Positions 21,281-33,327 of a DNA stretch of 64,000 nt are shown here, piece after piece. The stretch comes from Bretschneidera sinensis (lineage: Eukaryota; Streptophyta; Magnoliopsida; Brassicales; Akaniaceae). How positions within the stretch are numbered: position 1 is the first letter of the stretch; each line of letters starts with the position of its first letter. The stretch is taken from the NCBI GenBank assembly GCA_023935145.1, contig CM043703.1, forward strand, positions 21,687,227-21,751,226, read 5' to 3'. Below the pieces are notes generated by a model. The model worked only from the letters and a program-made list of their open reading frames with translations, was not told the origin of the DNA and did no database searches. The position numbers were made by a program, and so were the translations under genes.

Positions 21281-22348
21281 ATGTCCAGACCAACTGTTTC
21301 TACCTCTGGTGCCTCAAGCAGCCGTGCTTCCTCATCCCGGCCCAACATCGAGCAACAAGAGTTGTTGTTCGAGACCATATTCGCCATCGATGACATATTT
21401 CGGCACATGGACGCCATGCAATGGGCCGTCCAAGCATTCCGATATCGAGGGTTGAAGTGGCTATTTAAATCAGTGTGCTCCATTGCCTACTCCCAGCTCG
21501 TAGTCCAGTTTTATGAGCATCTATCTTTCGACTGCAGCAGACCGAGAGTCCTCACCTCTTCAGTCCGGGGCACGCCCATCGAGGTGACTACTGTCGATAT
21601 CGCCGCTGCTCTTCATTGCACCGATGAGTCCCCTCTTGAGGACACTAATATGGAGGAGTAGCTGGAGTCCTTTGCCCTAGCCGAGATCGTCACGGACATG
21701 TGCACCGGCCAGTATATCGACAGGCATAACAATGCGGCCAACTGGTCCAAGCTGCCTCCCCGACTGTGGCTTGTTGATATGATCCTATAGCGTAACGTGT
21801 GTCCATTGGGGCATAAGACACAACAGTGAGACCAGTTTCTCCAGACTATATATGCTTTCCATAGAGGCCACTAGTACTCTATCCCGGCTATCATTTGGAG
21901 CCAGTTACACAAGTTTTGGGATCACATGCATAGCTGTCAGACCACCACGGCCAATGCTTGGGGCCTCCCTTTCCCGTTCCTACTCACCTCTATCCTCAAG
22001 AAAAAGGGGATTAAGGGGACCCACAGCGACGGGCCAATGCGAGAGCATCCCTTCTTCGGGAAGGCTCAGTGGACACACAGCATCTCGCATATGCCACGAG
22101 GACTCCCGGCACCCGCTCCAGCAGCTGAGCGAGTTGAGGAGGATTGCATGGAGACTGAGACCCCGGTCGTTAGCCCAGTACGTGAGGAGGACCATTCGGA
22201 CATGGGACCCACTGAGTCCTAGCACTTTTTAGCTGAGCTGTCCTCTTTCTGAGGTGAGGTCTCTGTTGCTACCACACTCGTGCATCAGCGCATGGACAAT
22301 TTGGAGGCACGGTTAGCACGACAGGAGGCTATGCTGCAGGCTATTCTT
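21281..22348 (+). pseudogene. D1 env-like ORF (Athila ORF3-type protein), interrupted by stops
   Basis: The frame starts MSRPTVSTSGASSSRASSS, a Ser-rich N-terminus. It runs through the core seen in many plant Athila-type ORFs and catalogued as 'putative plant transposon protein': FYEHLSFDCSRPRVL, SSVRGTPIEVTTVDIAAAL, WSKLPPRLWLVDMIL, ANAWGLPFPFLLTSILKK and EHPFFGKAQWTHSISHM. The C-terminus is acidic and then predicted helical (HQRMDNLEARLARQEAML). Stops at about 21659, 21788, 21827, 21873, 22220 and 22250 break it. I see no convincing signal peptide or membrane segment, so the label 'env-like' rests on position and family only. It breaks off at 22348, eight codons before the D2 counterpart ends. 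Confidence 0.75.
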
Positions 22349-22908
22349 GGCCGTGGTGATCTGATAGCCATTCATGTGATCCCAAAACTTGTGCAACTGG
22401 CTCCAAATGACAGCCGAGATGGAGTACCAGTGGCCTCAATGGAAGAGATATATAGTCTGGAGAAACTGGTCTCGCCGCTGTGTCTTGTGCCCCAATGGAC
22501 ACACGTTACGCTGTAGGATCGTATCAACAAGCCACAGTCGGGGAGGCAGCTTGGACCGGCTGCCCGCATTGTTATGCTTGTCGGCATACTGGCCAGCACA
22601 CATGTCCGTGATGATCTCGACCAAGGCAAAAGACTCCGATTGTTCCTCGATATCAGTGTCCTCGGGAGGAGACTCATCGGTGTAATGAAGAGCAACGACG
22701 ATATCAACAGTAGTCACCTCGATGGGTGTGCCCCGGACTGAAGAGGTGAGGACTCCCGGTCTGCTGCAATCGAAAGAGAGATGCTCATAAAACTGAACTA
22801 CGAGCTGGGAGTAGGCAGTGGAACACACCGGCTTAAACAGCCTCTTCAACCCTCGATGTCGGAATTCTTGGACGGCCCATTGAGTGGCGTCCATGTGCTG
22901 GAATACAT
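22349..22908 (-). pseudogene. Inverted env-like fragment of a third D-family copy
   Basis: On the minus strand this reads the middle of the env-like ORF: FRHRGLKRLFKPVCSTAYSQ, the SVRGTPIEVTTVDIVVALHY block, SKLPPRLWLVDTILQRNVCP and DQFLQTIY. It is the reverse complement of about 21394-21954 and resembles D2 more than D1 (KPVCSTAYS as in D2, against KSVCSIAYS in D1). It is cut at both ends: left by the D1 junction at 22348/22349, right by C2 pol at about 22909-22914. It is a rearranged piece, not a separate gene. Confidence 0.82.
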
Positions 22909-22913
22909 ATAGG

Positions 22914-23916
22914 CCATTCTTGATCAAGTAGATAAGTTCTATTTCCCTATGGATTTTATTGTGCTTAACATAGAACCAGTTCAGAATATAGGGATTCAGA
23001 TACCAATTATTCTAGGGTGACCATTCTTAGCCATGGTTAACGCCCTGATCAATTATAGGACAAGGGTGATGAAGATTTCCTTTGAAAATATGACAATGGA
23101 GTTAAACATCTTTGATATCACTAGGCAACCACTGGAGTATGATGAAGTGAGAAATGTATGCTCGATAGAGGAGACTATGGACGAATCAAGCATTGAGGAT
23201 CCCCTGGAGGCATACTTTGCTCACTTTGGAGAGGACTTGGGCTTAGATAAGTTACTCGAGCAAGTGAATGCCATTTTGGAGTCTGATCCTCAAGAAAGCA
23301 ATGAGACAGAGGAGACTGCAGCACCTGAACCCCCTAAAAAGGAACTTAAGCTTTTATCAGATAATCTTAAGTATAAGTTCCTAGGTCCAGCTGATTGTTT
23401 GCCTGTGATTATAGCTTTCGATTTGGGTGAGGCTCGAGAGGAGAAATTATTAGATGTTTTAAGATAGCACAATGAAGCTATCGACTGGACCATTGAGGAC
23501 ATTAAGGGAATCAGCCCCTCGGTGGTGATGCACAAGATACATTTGGAGAAGAATGCCAAGCCATTGAGGGAGCCACAAAGAAGGCTCAACCCAACTATGC
23601 AAGAGGTTGTGAGGGCAAAAATAATTAAGCTGTTAGATGCAAGGATCATTTATCCCATCTCTGATAGCAAGTGGGTGAGCCCGATTCATGTCGTGCCCAA
23701 GCGAGTGGGTTTGACAGTAGTAAAGAATAAGGATGACAAGTTGGTGCCAACTCGTGTTCAGTCAGGGTGGAGAGTGTGTATAGAATACCGTAAGCTGAAC
23801 ATTACCACAAGAAATGATCACTTTCTACTTCCATTTATTGATCAGATGGTGGAGCGTTTGGCTGGGCATGAGTATTATTGCTTTTTGGATGGTTATTCTG
23901 GATATAACCAGGTCCC
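22914..23916 (+). pseudogene. C2 pol part 1: protease end to RT N-terminus
   Basis: Collinear with C1 from about 8932. It starts within the protease (FYFPMDFIVL, then IPIILG), passes LEYDEVRNVCSIEE and LSDNLKYKFLGPADCLP, and reaches RT with [47 protein letters not shown] and [10 protein letters not shown]. One TAG at about 23466 interrupts it. The codon for the Pro after YNQV is the point where E is inserted; the frame resumes at 35226 with VDPEDQE. Everything 5' of this part of C2 (LTR end, PBS, gag, protease active site) is missing. Confidence 0.85.
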
Positions 23917-25795
23917 TGATAGACCGTTTATTTCGGTCATCAACAAACCCTGCAGAAGATTGTAGTAAAGTGATTAGTAGGGTATCGTTATTGGCCGGGG
24001 ATTGCGGGTACTCTATACTAAAGAGTCATAAAAATAATAATAAATGATTTGATTGGTTTAATTAGCAGTTTATAAACAAATATAAATCTACATCTATTAA
24101 CATTACATAAGATTAGGGGGTTTTCATGATCTGATTTTTCTTTTTACTAATTTTACTAAGGAAATTAAAGAACAATTATTTACAATTGATCATTTTCTCT
24201 CACAATTCAGAAAATCAAGTTTGTTAAATGACTAATCAAATTGTTTCAATGTAGACAACGAATTCGTGCCTCAATCACATATCAGAATTGAATCAAAGTG
24301 CAAGCCTAAAGAGATCATGCACTTTATAAATTCCTTCTTAGATAATCACTAAGCTTAGGAAAAGTCCATCAGCTAGTTATTTTGTTTAAGCAATCAAGTT
24401 AATACTCAGCGCATCCTTACAATTACTTAAACAAATCATTAAGATCAAAAGGAATTATGATTCAATAACATGTTCCTTATTCCTATGAAAAAGTCCATGG
24501 ATAAAGAACATGCAATTTCCAGAACATTGGCTATTGTTCATAGCTTTTACCACTTTAAATCGTACTCCAGATCAATTAGGTGATCGAAAGTGCGATTATG
24601 GCTTCAATGATTTGCAATATCAAAGTTTTCAATATAACAGAACTGAAAATTCAACATATGTAATGAATTAATATGTCTACATATCATGAACAATTCAAAA
24701 ACATTAAAGAATAAATCTGAAAATTAACCAACTCATTGAATTAATAATAATATCTAACATAAGAATCCAAGGCTGAAACAATTAAAAAGAATAGCCGTAA
24801 GGGGTACACTTCTTGAACACACTCAAGGAAGCTTGAGATGTTAATGGTGATGAACCTCACGGCTATGATGATAGATGAAGGAGAACACATTTTGGAAAAG
24901 TCCTAATGTGCTCACAATTGGAGAAGGAATGGTGGAGTGTTTCAGCCTTTTGCTTCTTGAATTTTGAGTAGAGATGGTTCCAAGAGAAAAGATGATCTCT
25001 TTCAGCTTACAAACACCCTATTTATAGAGCTTAGAACAACCCTCTAAGCTTAGGAAAAGCAAGAAAACAATGCTAAAAACAAGCCATGAAACATGCAAGG
25101 AAACAATCCCTAAAACATGCAAAGAATCAAGGAATGGCCAAAAGTAAGAAAAAGGAATACAATCCCGAAATTTCAGGAGGACCCAACTAGTAGAATTCAA
25201 ACGGTCATATCTTCTTCCACACATCTCCAAATGAGCTGAAACTTGTTGGGCTGGAAAGAAGACGTCTTGAACTTCAATTTGGACCTAAGAAAGTCTCAAA
25301 AATGATATTGTTTGGGCCTGTTATGATGGGCCAAAATCCAGTAGGCTGTTGCATCTGAATGTTCCTCCACTTTGGGCTTGGACCTTGCACCTTGCTTAGT
25401 TGACAAGAGATTATGTGATTTTTTTGTTGGGCAAGCCCATGTTAGGTTGGAAATACCCATGTCACTAATGGACTCCAATATTCTCTTGTGTTTTGACACA
25501 TCATCCAAATAATTCCAAGGTGGAACCCTACAAAGAAATCAGCAAATAATAGATAAGGAAAGTTTCCATAATTAGAAAAGTTTCTTAGAATGATAAGACT
25601 ATTTTCTTAATCCACTTAGATTTCCTAAAGTAACTAGGAAAACTCATTTTAGCGCCTTATTTTACCATTCCCACGTTCACAAGCTTTCTAAATACTAAGA
25701 AAAGAAACTAAGCTCAAAATAACAAAGTTAAGAGAATTGCAAAGCCAAATAGGGTAGGAAAGGCATTAAAAACGTAACACAAAGTGTTCCTATCA
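23917..25795 (-). repeat. E 3' LTR (1879 bp)
   Basis: On the plus strand it reads TGATAGACCG...GTTCCTATCA, with 6-bp inverted termini TGATAG/CTATCA. The TATA box on the minus strand is TATAAATA (25019-25026). It abuts C2 pol at 23916 without extra bases. Confidence 0.93.
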
Positions 25796-27522
25796 AATTC
25801 CCCCACACTTAGCTTTGGCTAGTCCCTTAGCAAAACAACAGTATGTAACCTAGTAGAATCTCAAGAGAAACAACATAAACTAAATGACACCACAATGACA
25901 TAACACAAATTAAATGACTCTAATTCTTCCAACTTACGTCTCAGAGATCCCTTAGGTAATATGGCATAATAAAGTACGGAGAGCACAAGTTTACCTCAAA
26001 TAAACAAGCTATGGAGTTAATAAGATTATATAACATTCGTACTTTGAGTGTGTGTGTGTGTGAATAATCAGCCAAGAGTAAGTGTAATATGCCACCCTTG
26101 AGTTAATGCACAAATAGTATCAAATTTTACTTCTCACAATGCATCACTCTGGTTTTCACTCATTTAAATGTGGTGCTAGCTATACTAATTACTCAATCAC
26201 TTGTGAAAACAGTTTAAACCATAGGCTTGCTTGTGCACCCACTCTCCACATCAAAAACAGAACATCAAAGGATCAGGAGGTCTTTGAAAGGGTTGTAATG
26301 GGGCTAAAGGGTCAAGGTTTCATAAGAAAGAAGAGAACGGATGTCACAAAATTTCCTTAGAACTAGAAAGCATTCAATAACGTCATAAATAGATCATCAT
26401 TATTAAGTACCACGTTTCCATCACAACAGGGTGGATTTAATTACTTTGGCTTTCAACTTGCTTTAAAGACTCATAATTCTCCCAATTCTTCAGAACTTGT
26501 ATTTTTTTGAAACACAACAATTTTTTTTTCCTATTACTCCTTTTATCTTCTTCTTTTTTTTTCTTTTTTTTTCTTTTTTTTTTTTTTTTCCGAAACCACC
26601 ACCTTAGAACCATATGAAATTCCCCCACACTTATGCTTTTCCACCATCTCCACATTACAAATCAATTATACAAGATCCAAGCTCCCTAGTTCTAAGGAAA
26701 AAGGGTAGGTAAAGTGTTTAAGTTCGTAAGGGTAAATGAATGTGGGTTAATGAAGAAAATAAGCTAATTCAGGCTCAAAATGGTATCTAGGGGTCAAATC
26801 ATGATAAGGTTAAAGGCTATTTAGTCATGGTGGTAAAATCCTAATTTGCCTCCGTCTTCTCCAAATCTGAACATGTACGATCGTCTCAAGTGGTTTAAAA
26901 GCAAGTTCTAGAAAACATTATATTCACAAGATGCACTCAGAAGAGAATTTGAATTGATATGCATAATGAATCAATTATAAGGCTCAAAAAAACTCACAAA
27001 TATTGTGGGATTATGCAAGTATCATTCAATATGTCTCCATGCTTCACTCTAAGGCAACAGATTACTCAAATCAAGGCTAATGTGCATCAAAATTTCAATT
27101 TCCAAGTATGACTACAATATAAGCAAATTAACTCCATTTCTTGTTTTATCTTTAAAAGTATGCTCAAACTCTTTAAAAACCATTAAGAATCAGTTTCATC
27201 ATCGAAGTTGGAAGAGGTCCTAAAACCTAAAAAGCAATGATATGACTCAAAAAGATGTAAATCCCTCTCCCACACTTAAATCGTACATTGTCCTCAATGT
27301 ATATCAAAATAAGAATGTAATATAGAATATAAACATGGGTAAGGTATTTATGAAAATCACACAAAACAAATAACATATAAAGATCAACCAACGTAAATGG
27401 AAGAGAGAAAGAGAATGCAAATCTGTGTTAATGACTCCTCCACAGCTTCGGTTGAATTGGGTTGCCTCCCAAGCAGCGCTTCAATGTTTACAGTCTTTCA
27501 GCCTAGACTTTGTACCTCGTTT
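25796..27522 (-). other. E 3' region with two polypurine-tract copies, no gene seen
   Basis: About 1.7 kb between the gag-pol stop and the 3' LTR. The minus strand carries TAAGTGTGGGGGAATTT next to the LTR (25795-25811) and an exact second copy at 26617-26633, with a partial third near 27266-27280. A pyrimidine run lies at about 26545-26590. Open frames here are short and unlike env proteins. Confidence 0.75.
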
Positions 27523-30500
27523 TTAGTCCTTTGTGAGTGGCACCTCTAGGAGGGGTACATCCTCCACAGTGTGCTCCTCAAAAGCCTCATAGTAAGGTTT
27601 CAAGCGATGACCATTCACCTTGAATTCATTTCCAGTTTTGTCACTTTTTATCTGCATAGCACCATGAGGAAAAATATTAGTGACAATGAATGGACCCACC
27701 CATCTAGAACGTAACTTACCAGGAAAAAGTTTAAGTCTAGAATGGAAGAGAAGAACTTTTTGGCCCACAACAAAGGCCTTGCCACGGATCATCTTATCAT
27801 GAAAAGCTCTAGTTTTCTCCTTGTTGATCCATGCACTATCATATGCCTCGTTTCTGATTTCCTCAAGTTCATTCAGTTGGAGTTTTCTATGTAAACCAGC
27901 CTCATCAATGTCCATGTTGAAAGACTTAACAGCCCACCATGCCCTATGCTCAAGCTCAACTGGTAAGTGACACGCTTTACCATAGACAAGTCTGAATGGA
28001 GACATCCCAATTGGCGTCTTATAAGCTGTCCTATAAGCCCAAAGTGCATCATCAAGTCTTTTGCTCCAATCCTTTCGTGTAGGGCCCACAGTCTTCTCCA
28101 AAATTCCCTTAATCTCACGATTTGAGACCTCTGCTTGTCCACTCGTCTGAGGATGATAAGGTGTTGCCACCTTATGAGTCACTTTGTACTTCTTGAGCAG
28201 GGCCTCAATTGTACGGTTGCAGAAGTGTAATCCACCATCACTAATAATCACACGAGGCATTCCAAACCTAGCAAATATGTTAGATCTCAAGAAATCTACA
28301 ACAACTTTAGAGTCATTAGTTCTGGTGGCTTTAGCCTCCACCCACTTAGACACATAATCAACAGCCAAAAGAATGTAAAGAAACCCGTTAGATGAAGGAA
28401 ACGGCCCCATGAAATCAACGCCCCAAACATCGAAAATCTCAACAGTTATAATATGGGCCATGGGCATCTGATCCCTAGAGCCTAAATTACCTGTCCTCTG
28501 GCACCTGTCACAAGTCATGCAATACAAGTATGCATCCTTAAAAATAGAAGGCCAGAAAAAACCACAATCTAATACCTTACGGGCTGTCCTACGAGCACCA
28601 AAGTGTCCACCACAAGACTCAGAATGACAAAAGGCAAGTATCGATTTATGCTCAGATTCAGGGACACACCTCCTAATGATTTGATCACTACAATGTTTCC
28701 ACAAATAAGGTTCATCCCATATGTAATGCCTAGCCATATGCTTAAGTTTTTCTTTATTAGAACGAGGTAAAGTGTCAGGAAATTGCCTAGTAACTAAATA
28801 ATTCACAATATCAGCATACCAAGGCTCACTTACCTCAATCCCAAAGAGCTGCTCATCTGGGAATGATTCTTGCAGGGGTAGGACGTCCTCCTCATGAACA
28901 AGTCTGCTCAAATGGTCAGCTACCAAGTTTTCACTCCCCTTCTTGTCCTTGATCTCCAAATCAAATTCTTGAAGCAAAAGCACCCATCTAATCAGTCTCG
29001 GTTTGGCCTCCTTCTTTGTCATCAGATACTTCAAAGCTGCATGATCAGTATAAACAACAACTTTAGTTTGAAGTAAATAAGAGCGAAATTTATCTAAGGC
29101 AAAAACAACAGCAAGGAGCTCTTTTTCAGTTGTGGAATAGTTTAGTTGAGCATCATTGAGTGTCCTAGAGGCATAGTAGATGGCATAGGGCTTCTTGTCC
29201 ATTCTTTGTCCCAAAACAGCCCCAACGGCGTAATCTGAGGCGTCACACATCAATTCAAAAGGTAAGGACCAATTAGGTGGAGACATGATGGGAGCAGTAG
29301 TCAATAACTCCTTCAGCTTCTCAAAAGCTTTCTTGCACTCCTCATCAAACTCAAAAAGAGTGTCCTTCTGAAGTAAACGGCACAAGGGCCTTGATACATT
29401 GGAGAAATCCTTGATAAACCTCCTGTAAAATCCTGCATAACCAAGAAATGAACGAACCTCTCTCACACAAGTGGGAGAGGGTAAGTAACGCACAAGATCT
29501 ACCTTAGATTTATCAACCTCAATCCCCCTAGCAGATATGATATGTCCTAAAACAATCCCTTGAGTCACCATGAAGTGACATTTTTCCCAATTTAGAACCA
29601 AGTTTGTTTCAACACAACGTTTCAGAATAAGTTCCAAATTTCCTAAGCATGCATCAAAATCTCTACCAAAGACACTAAAATCATCCATAAAGACCTCAAT
29701 GATATTCTCGATGTATTCAGAGAAAATGGAGAGCATACAACGTTGAAACGTACCTGGTGCATTGCACAATCCGAATGGCATACGTCTGTAGGCATAAGTG
29801 CCAAAAGGGCAAGTGAAGGCGGTCTTCTCTTGGTCCTCTTGCGCTATACAGATCTGGTTGTACCCACTATATCCATCCAAAAAACAATAAAAAGGATAAC
29901 CAGCTAACCTCTCGAGCATCTGATCGATGAAGGGCAGAGGGAAATGGTCCTTTCTTGTTGAAGCATTGAGCTTCCTATAGTCTATGCAAACTCGATAACC
30001 AGTTACCACTCTTTGAGGTACAAGCTCATTCTCCTCATTCTTTACCACAGTAACTCCTGACTTCTTTGGCACAACTTGAACAGGAGACACCCACTTGCTA
30101 TCTGAAATAGGGTAAATAACGCCACAATCAAGTAACTTAATTACCTCATCTTGCACAACCTTCATCATAGGTGGATGTAGTCGTCTCTGGGCATCTCTGG
30201 TGGGTTTGGCACCATCCTCCAACAGGATCCTATGGACGCACATGGTTGGGCTAATTCCCTGGATATCTGCCAAAGTCCAACCAATGGCGGTCTTGTACTT
30301 CTTCAGAACGTCCACAAGCTTCTTTTCTTGGTCCTCCTCCAACTTCGAGGATATAATAACAGGCAGCGTCTCCTTGTCCCCCAAAAAGACATACTTCAAG
30401 TGATCTGGCAAAACCTTAAGCTCAAGTGTAGGGGCCTGTATCACTGAAGGTAAAATTTTGTTAGTGGAAATAGGAAAGGACAAATGAGGAATAGACCTTG

Positions 30501-33060
30501 GTAATATGGGTCGGGCCTCAAGGGAGGCTACGGTTTTGATCACAATGGGCTCTTCAGCCTTTTCTAACTCAGCCCTAGAAATGGATTCTCCATTCTCAGT
30601 ATAACCAACTCCTTGAGAGAGTGTTACTTTCAACTCATCCTCTTCCATTGCTTCCAAAAATCTCTGCGCAAGTGAGTTAATATCATCAATAGAAAAACAG
30701 GGTTTAATGTCAGTCAATGGATACCTCATGGCTTCAAAGATGTTAAAGCGTATAACTTCATTATCAAATTCCATGGTTAGAGTTCCCTCATAAACATCGA
30801 TCTTTGTTCTTGCGGTCCTCATGAATGGGCGCCCTAAAAGCAACGGAGTAGAATTTAGGGGCGAATCTTCCATATCAATGATATAGAAGTCTGCAGGAAA
30901 AATGAGTTGATTTACTTGCACAAGAACATCTTCAACGTATCCTTTAGGATACTTATTAGATCGATCAGCCAATTGGATAACAACATTATCACTTTTAAGT
31001 GCACCTAGCTCTAAAGAAGCATAAAGACTATAAGGCATCACATTAATTGAAGCTCCTAAGTCTAGCATGACATTATCAAATTTGTTGGTACCAATCACAC
31101 AAGGAACAGAAAAACTCCCTGGATCCTTAAGCTTTGGTGGCAATTTCCTTTGGATGACAGCAGAGACTGTCTCATTCAACTTCACCACCTCCTTCTCACG
31201 AGTCTGCCTCCTTGTAGTGCAAAGCTCCTTCAGAAACTTGGCATATCTTGGCACTTGCTTCAAGCACTCAATCAAAGGCATGTTGACTTGTACCTTCTTA
31301 AAAATCTCCAAGATGGCCTGATCAGATTCATCCTTCTTGGTTTTGGCAAACCTACTAGGAAAAGGTACACGAGCAAAAGGATTAGAATCAAAAGAGTGTT
31401 TAAGGTTTTGTTCATTACCTTGAGGTTTTAAAGCATTCTTAGATGATGGAGGACCAATCATTTCCGCCATTGTGGTGGTGGGATCTTTCTGTATTTCGTT
31501 CTTGGTGCTCACAACATCCTCTTCCTCATGGTGGGTCACTTTGGCTTTCTTCTGAGTTTTAAGAACATCCACAATGGTCTTGCCACTCCTTGTGGTAACA
31601 ACTTTAGCTTGCTCGATAATTGGGTTGGGAACAGTGTTGCTAGGCAATTTTCCACTCTCCGTTATCTTCCCCATGAAGTCCACCACTTGTCCCAATTGCT
31701 TCTTCAGCTCTGCAATATCCTTAGTGTGAGCCTGTTGACCTGTAACAAGAGCTTGAGTAGCAGTAGTTAAATTCTGTTGCCCTTGAGCAAGGGACTTTAA
31801 AATTTCATCATAATTAGAAGCAACAGAATTTGTAGGTACAATAGGATTAGGGATAAAGTTTTGAGGTACCTGAGGCCTCATAAACAAACCTTGAGGGCGT
31901 GGAAACACTTGCCCTTGACCTTGAGGGTTCTGAACATTATCATTGTTGGCCCAACGAAAATTGGGGTGATCTCTAAGCCCAGGGTTATATGTGTTAGAGA
32001 AAGGGTTGTACCTTTGTCCACCTTGATTACCTTGAAACCCAACAGCGTTAAGAGACTCCCATCCTCCATTGTTGATCAGTTGGGGACATTGGTCAGTTGG
32101 ATGCCCTTGAGTACAACACACACCACAAATTTGAGCAACTTGTTGTACTTGTGCTCCATTCACGTTCAGTACCTGAGAAAGAAGAGTAGACATTTTATTA
32201 ACTTTTTCCTCAAGAGCAGAGTTAGAAGATACCTCATTCACCCCATGAGTAGAGTTTAACACTCCCTCGTATTGTTGATAATTAAGAGCACGTTGGGCGA
32301 GTAACTCCTTAGCAACATCAGGTGTCTTATCGACAAAAGAACCTCCGGCAGCAGCATCTAACAATTGACGTTCGAGGGGGAGAAGTCCCTCATAAAAGTA
32401 AGTGAGAAGATTCCCTTCTTTCATCCCATGTGAAGGACATGATGCAATTAAGCTCTTGAATCTCTCGTAGTAGGCATAGAACGCCTCATCCTTCCTTTGC
32501 TCAATTCCAGTTATCTGCTTCCTCAAGACAGTAATCCTTGAGGCAGGGAAGTACTTAGTCAGAAACTCAGTCATCAGCTTCTCCCATGTGTTGATGTAAC
32601 CCGAGGGTAGATCAAACAACCAAGTCTTTGCCCTATCTTCAAGTGAAAAAGGGAATGACTTCAGCTTCAGAACGTTGAGATCCGCATTTTGTGGGCACAT
32701 ACTTGAACACACAAACTGGAACTCCTTGAGATGTTTGTGAGGATCTTCGTTAGTAAGCCCATGGAATTTGGGCAAATGGTGCAAGAACCCACTCTTCAGT
32801 TCGAACTCAGCTATCTTGCCAACTGCGGGTTCTGGATAAGTAATACAAGTTGGTGCAGCTCCCCCATCAGTTGAAGAAGACATTTGCCTAATAGTTTCAG
32901 CCATTGGTACTTCGTCTTCCTTACTTGCGTCTTCTAAGTCAGGTATGTATTCTTCCTCGTCTGACAAGTGATGTGAAAAATTATCTGACTCCTCCGACTC
33001 TAGCCTCCCTTCTTGGTAAGGTTGATTTGTAGAAAGTGCAACTTCTTTTAGTAAAGCCAA
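27523..33060 (-). CDS. E gag-pol polyprotein, intact (1845 aa)
   Basis: One uninterrupted frame encodes all retro-cycle enzymes. Gag occupies about residues 85-270 ([34 protein letters not shown]), with a CCHC knuckle [14 protein letters not shown] at about 312-325. The aspartic protease site is [11 protein letters not shown] at about 666-676. RT lies at about 980-1210, with [24 protein letters not shown] and the catalytic FMDD at about 1124. RNase H spans about 1270-1390, starting [14 protein letters not shown] and ending VADHLSRL. The integrase zinc region follows ([10 protein letters not shown], then CMTCDRCQ), and the DDE core has VDFMGP, SDGG and NREIK at about 1549-1650. The C-terminal barrel follows. 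The length suits plant gypsy gag-pol, and no catalytic residue is missing. The ATG at 33058-33060 is the first in frame after a 247-nt leader. Likely functional. Confidence 0.95.
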   Translation of the reverse strand: MALLKEVALSTNQPYQEGRLESEESDNFSHHLSDEEEYIPDLEDASKEDEVPMAETIRQMSSSTDGGAAPTCITYPEPAVGKIAEFELKSGFLHHLPKFHGLTNEDPHKHLKEFQFVCSSMCPQNADLNVLKLKSFPFSLEDRAKTWLFDLPSGYINTWEKLMTEFLTKYFPASRITVLRKQITGIEQRKDEAFYAYYERFKSLIASCPSHGMKEGNLLTYFYEGLLPLERQLLDAAAGGSFVDKTPDVAKELLAQRALNYQQYEGVLNSTHGVNEVSSNSALEEKVNKMSTLLSQVLNVNGAQVQQVAQICGVCCTQGHPTDQCPQLINNGGWESLNAVGFQGNQGGQRYNPFSNTYNPGLRDHPNFRWANNDNVQNPQGQGQVFPRPQGLFMRPQVPQNFIPNPIVPTNSVASNYDEILKSLAQGQQNLTTATQALVTGQQAHTKDIAELKKQLGQVVDFMGKITESGKLPSNTVPNPIIEQAKVVTTRSGKTIVDVLKTQKKAKVTHHEEEDVVSTKNEIQKDPTTTMAEMIGPPSSKNALKPQGNEQNLKHSFDSNPFARVPFPSRFAKTKKDESDQAILEIFKKVQVNMPLIECLKQVPRYAKFLKELCTTRRQTREKEVVKLNETVSAVIQRKLPPKLKDPGSFSVPCVIGTNKFDNVMLDLGASINVMPYSLYASLELGALKSDNVVIQLADRSNKYPKGYVEDVLVQVNQLIFPADFYIIDMEDSPLNSTPLLLGRPFMRTARTKIDVYEGTLTMEFDNEVIRFNIFEAMRYPLTDIKPCFSIDDINSLAQRFLEAMEEDELKVTLSQGVGYTENGESISRAELEKAEEPIVIKTVASLEARPILPRSIPHLSFPISTNKILPSVIQAPTLELKVLPDHLKYVFLGDKETLPVIISSKLEEDQEKKLVDVLKKYKTAIGWTLADIQGISPTMCVHRILLEDGAKPTRDAQRRLHPPMMKVVQDEVIKLLDCGVIYPISDSKWVSPVQVVPKKSGVTVVKNEENELVPQRVVTGYRVCIDYRKLNASTRKDHFPLPFIDQMLERLAGYPFYCFLDGYSGYNQICIAQEDQEKTAFTCPFGTYAYRRMPFGLCNAPGTFQRCMLSIFSEYIENIIEVFMDDFSVFGRDFDACLGNLELILKRCVETNLVLNWEKCHFMVTQGIVLGHIISARGIEVDKSKVDLVRYLPSPTCVREVRSFLGYAGFYRRFIKDFSNVSRPLCRLLQKDTLFEFDEECKKAFEKLKELLTTAPIMSPPNWSLPFELMCDASDYAVGAVLGQRMDKKPYAIYYASRTLNDAQLNYSTTEKELLAVVFALDKFRSYLLQTKVVVYTDHAALKYLMTKKEAKPRLIRWVLLLQEFDLEIKDKKGSENLVADHLSRLVHEEDVLPLQESFPDEQLFGIEVSEPWYADIVNYLVTRQFPDTLPRSNKEKLKHMARHYIWDEPYLWKHCSDQIIRRCVPESEHKSILAFCHSESCGGHFGARRTARKVLDCGFFWPSIFKDAYLYCMTCDRCQRTGNLGSRDQMPMAHIITVEIFDVWGVDFMGPFPSSNGFLYILLAVDYVSKWVEAKATRTNDSKVVVDFLRSNIFARFGMPRVIISDGGLHFCNRTIEALLKKYKVTHKVATPYHPQTSGQAEVSNREIKGILEKTVGPTRKDWSKRLDDALWAYRTAYKTPIGMSPFRLVYGKACHLPVELEHRAWWAVKSFNMDIDEAGLHRKLQLNELEEIRNEAYDSAWINKEKTRAFHDKMIRGKAFVVGQKVLLFHSRLKLFPGKLRSRWVGPFIVTNIFPHGAMQIKSDKTGNEFKVNGHRLKPYYEAFEEHTVEDVPLLEVPLTKD

Positions 33061-33327
33061 ACGTTTTCTAAGTTCTTAAGTCTTTCTACTAACTGCTGAC
33101 ATTCATTGACCTAAATAACAAAAGCAAAGGAATCAATATATAAGTTAAAGTTTGAAATACAAATAATAATAGCTTCCCTTACAAATGTTACAAATGGTTT
33201 TAAGGAAGTCACATGCTAAAATTGCAATCAAGTAAAACACAAGTTATATTATATGCTAAGAAGAATATTAACAAGTTAAATGACACTAAAATATAGAGAT
33301 TTTGCAATCCCCGGCAACGGCGCCATT
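33061..33327 (-). other. E leader and primer binding site (tRNA-Asp)
   Basis: The PBS is 33308-33325: on the minus strand an exact TGGCGCCGTTGCCGGGGA, two bases from the LTR end. The remaining leader is AT-rich with no recognised motif. Confidence 0.9.

Larger units (their letters stand above)
13513..22348 (+). mobile_element. D1: Athila-lineage element with env-like ORF, 3' end lost
   Basis: Order: 5' LTR 13513-14850, PBS 14857-14874, gag 15230-16747, protease-RT-RNase H-integrase 16748-20453, spacer 20454-21280, env-like ORF 21281-22348. It then joins an inverted env-like fragment and C2 pol instead of its own 3' region and LTR. It is inserted in the C2 5' LTR after CCTTA. D2 is a reverse copy of the same family (LTR lengths 1338 and 1339 bp). 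Numerous stops. Confidence 0.9.

Noticed and set aside
22436..22927. 163-codon minus-strand frame as an independent gene
   Set aside because: It is the inverted env-like fragment of a D-family element, cut at both ends.
24061..25508. Short frames within the E LTRs (about 70 codons, present in both LTRs)
   Set aside because: They occur in both LTRs only because the LTRs are repeats; no known domain, and they lie across the TATA and U3 region.
31861..32259. Plus-strand frames opposite E gag-pol
   Set aside because: Antisense shadows of the 1845-codon gag-pol frame.
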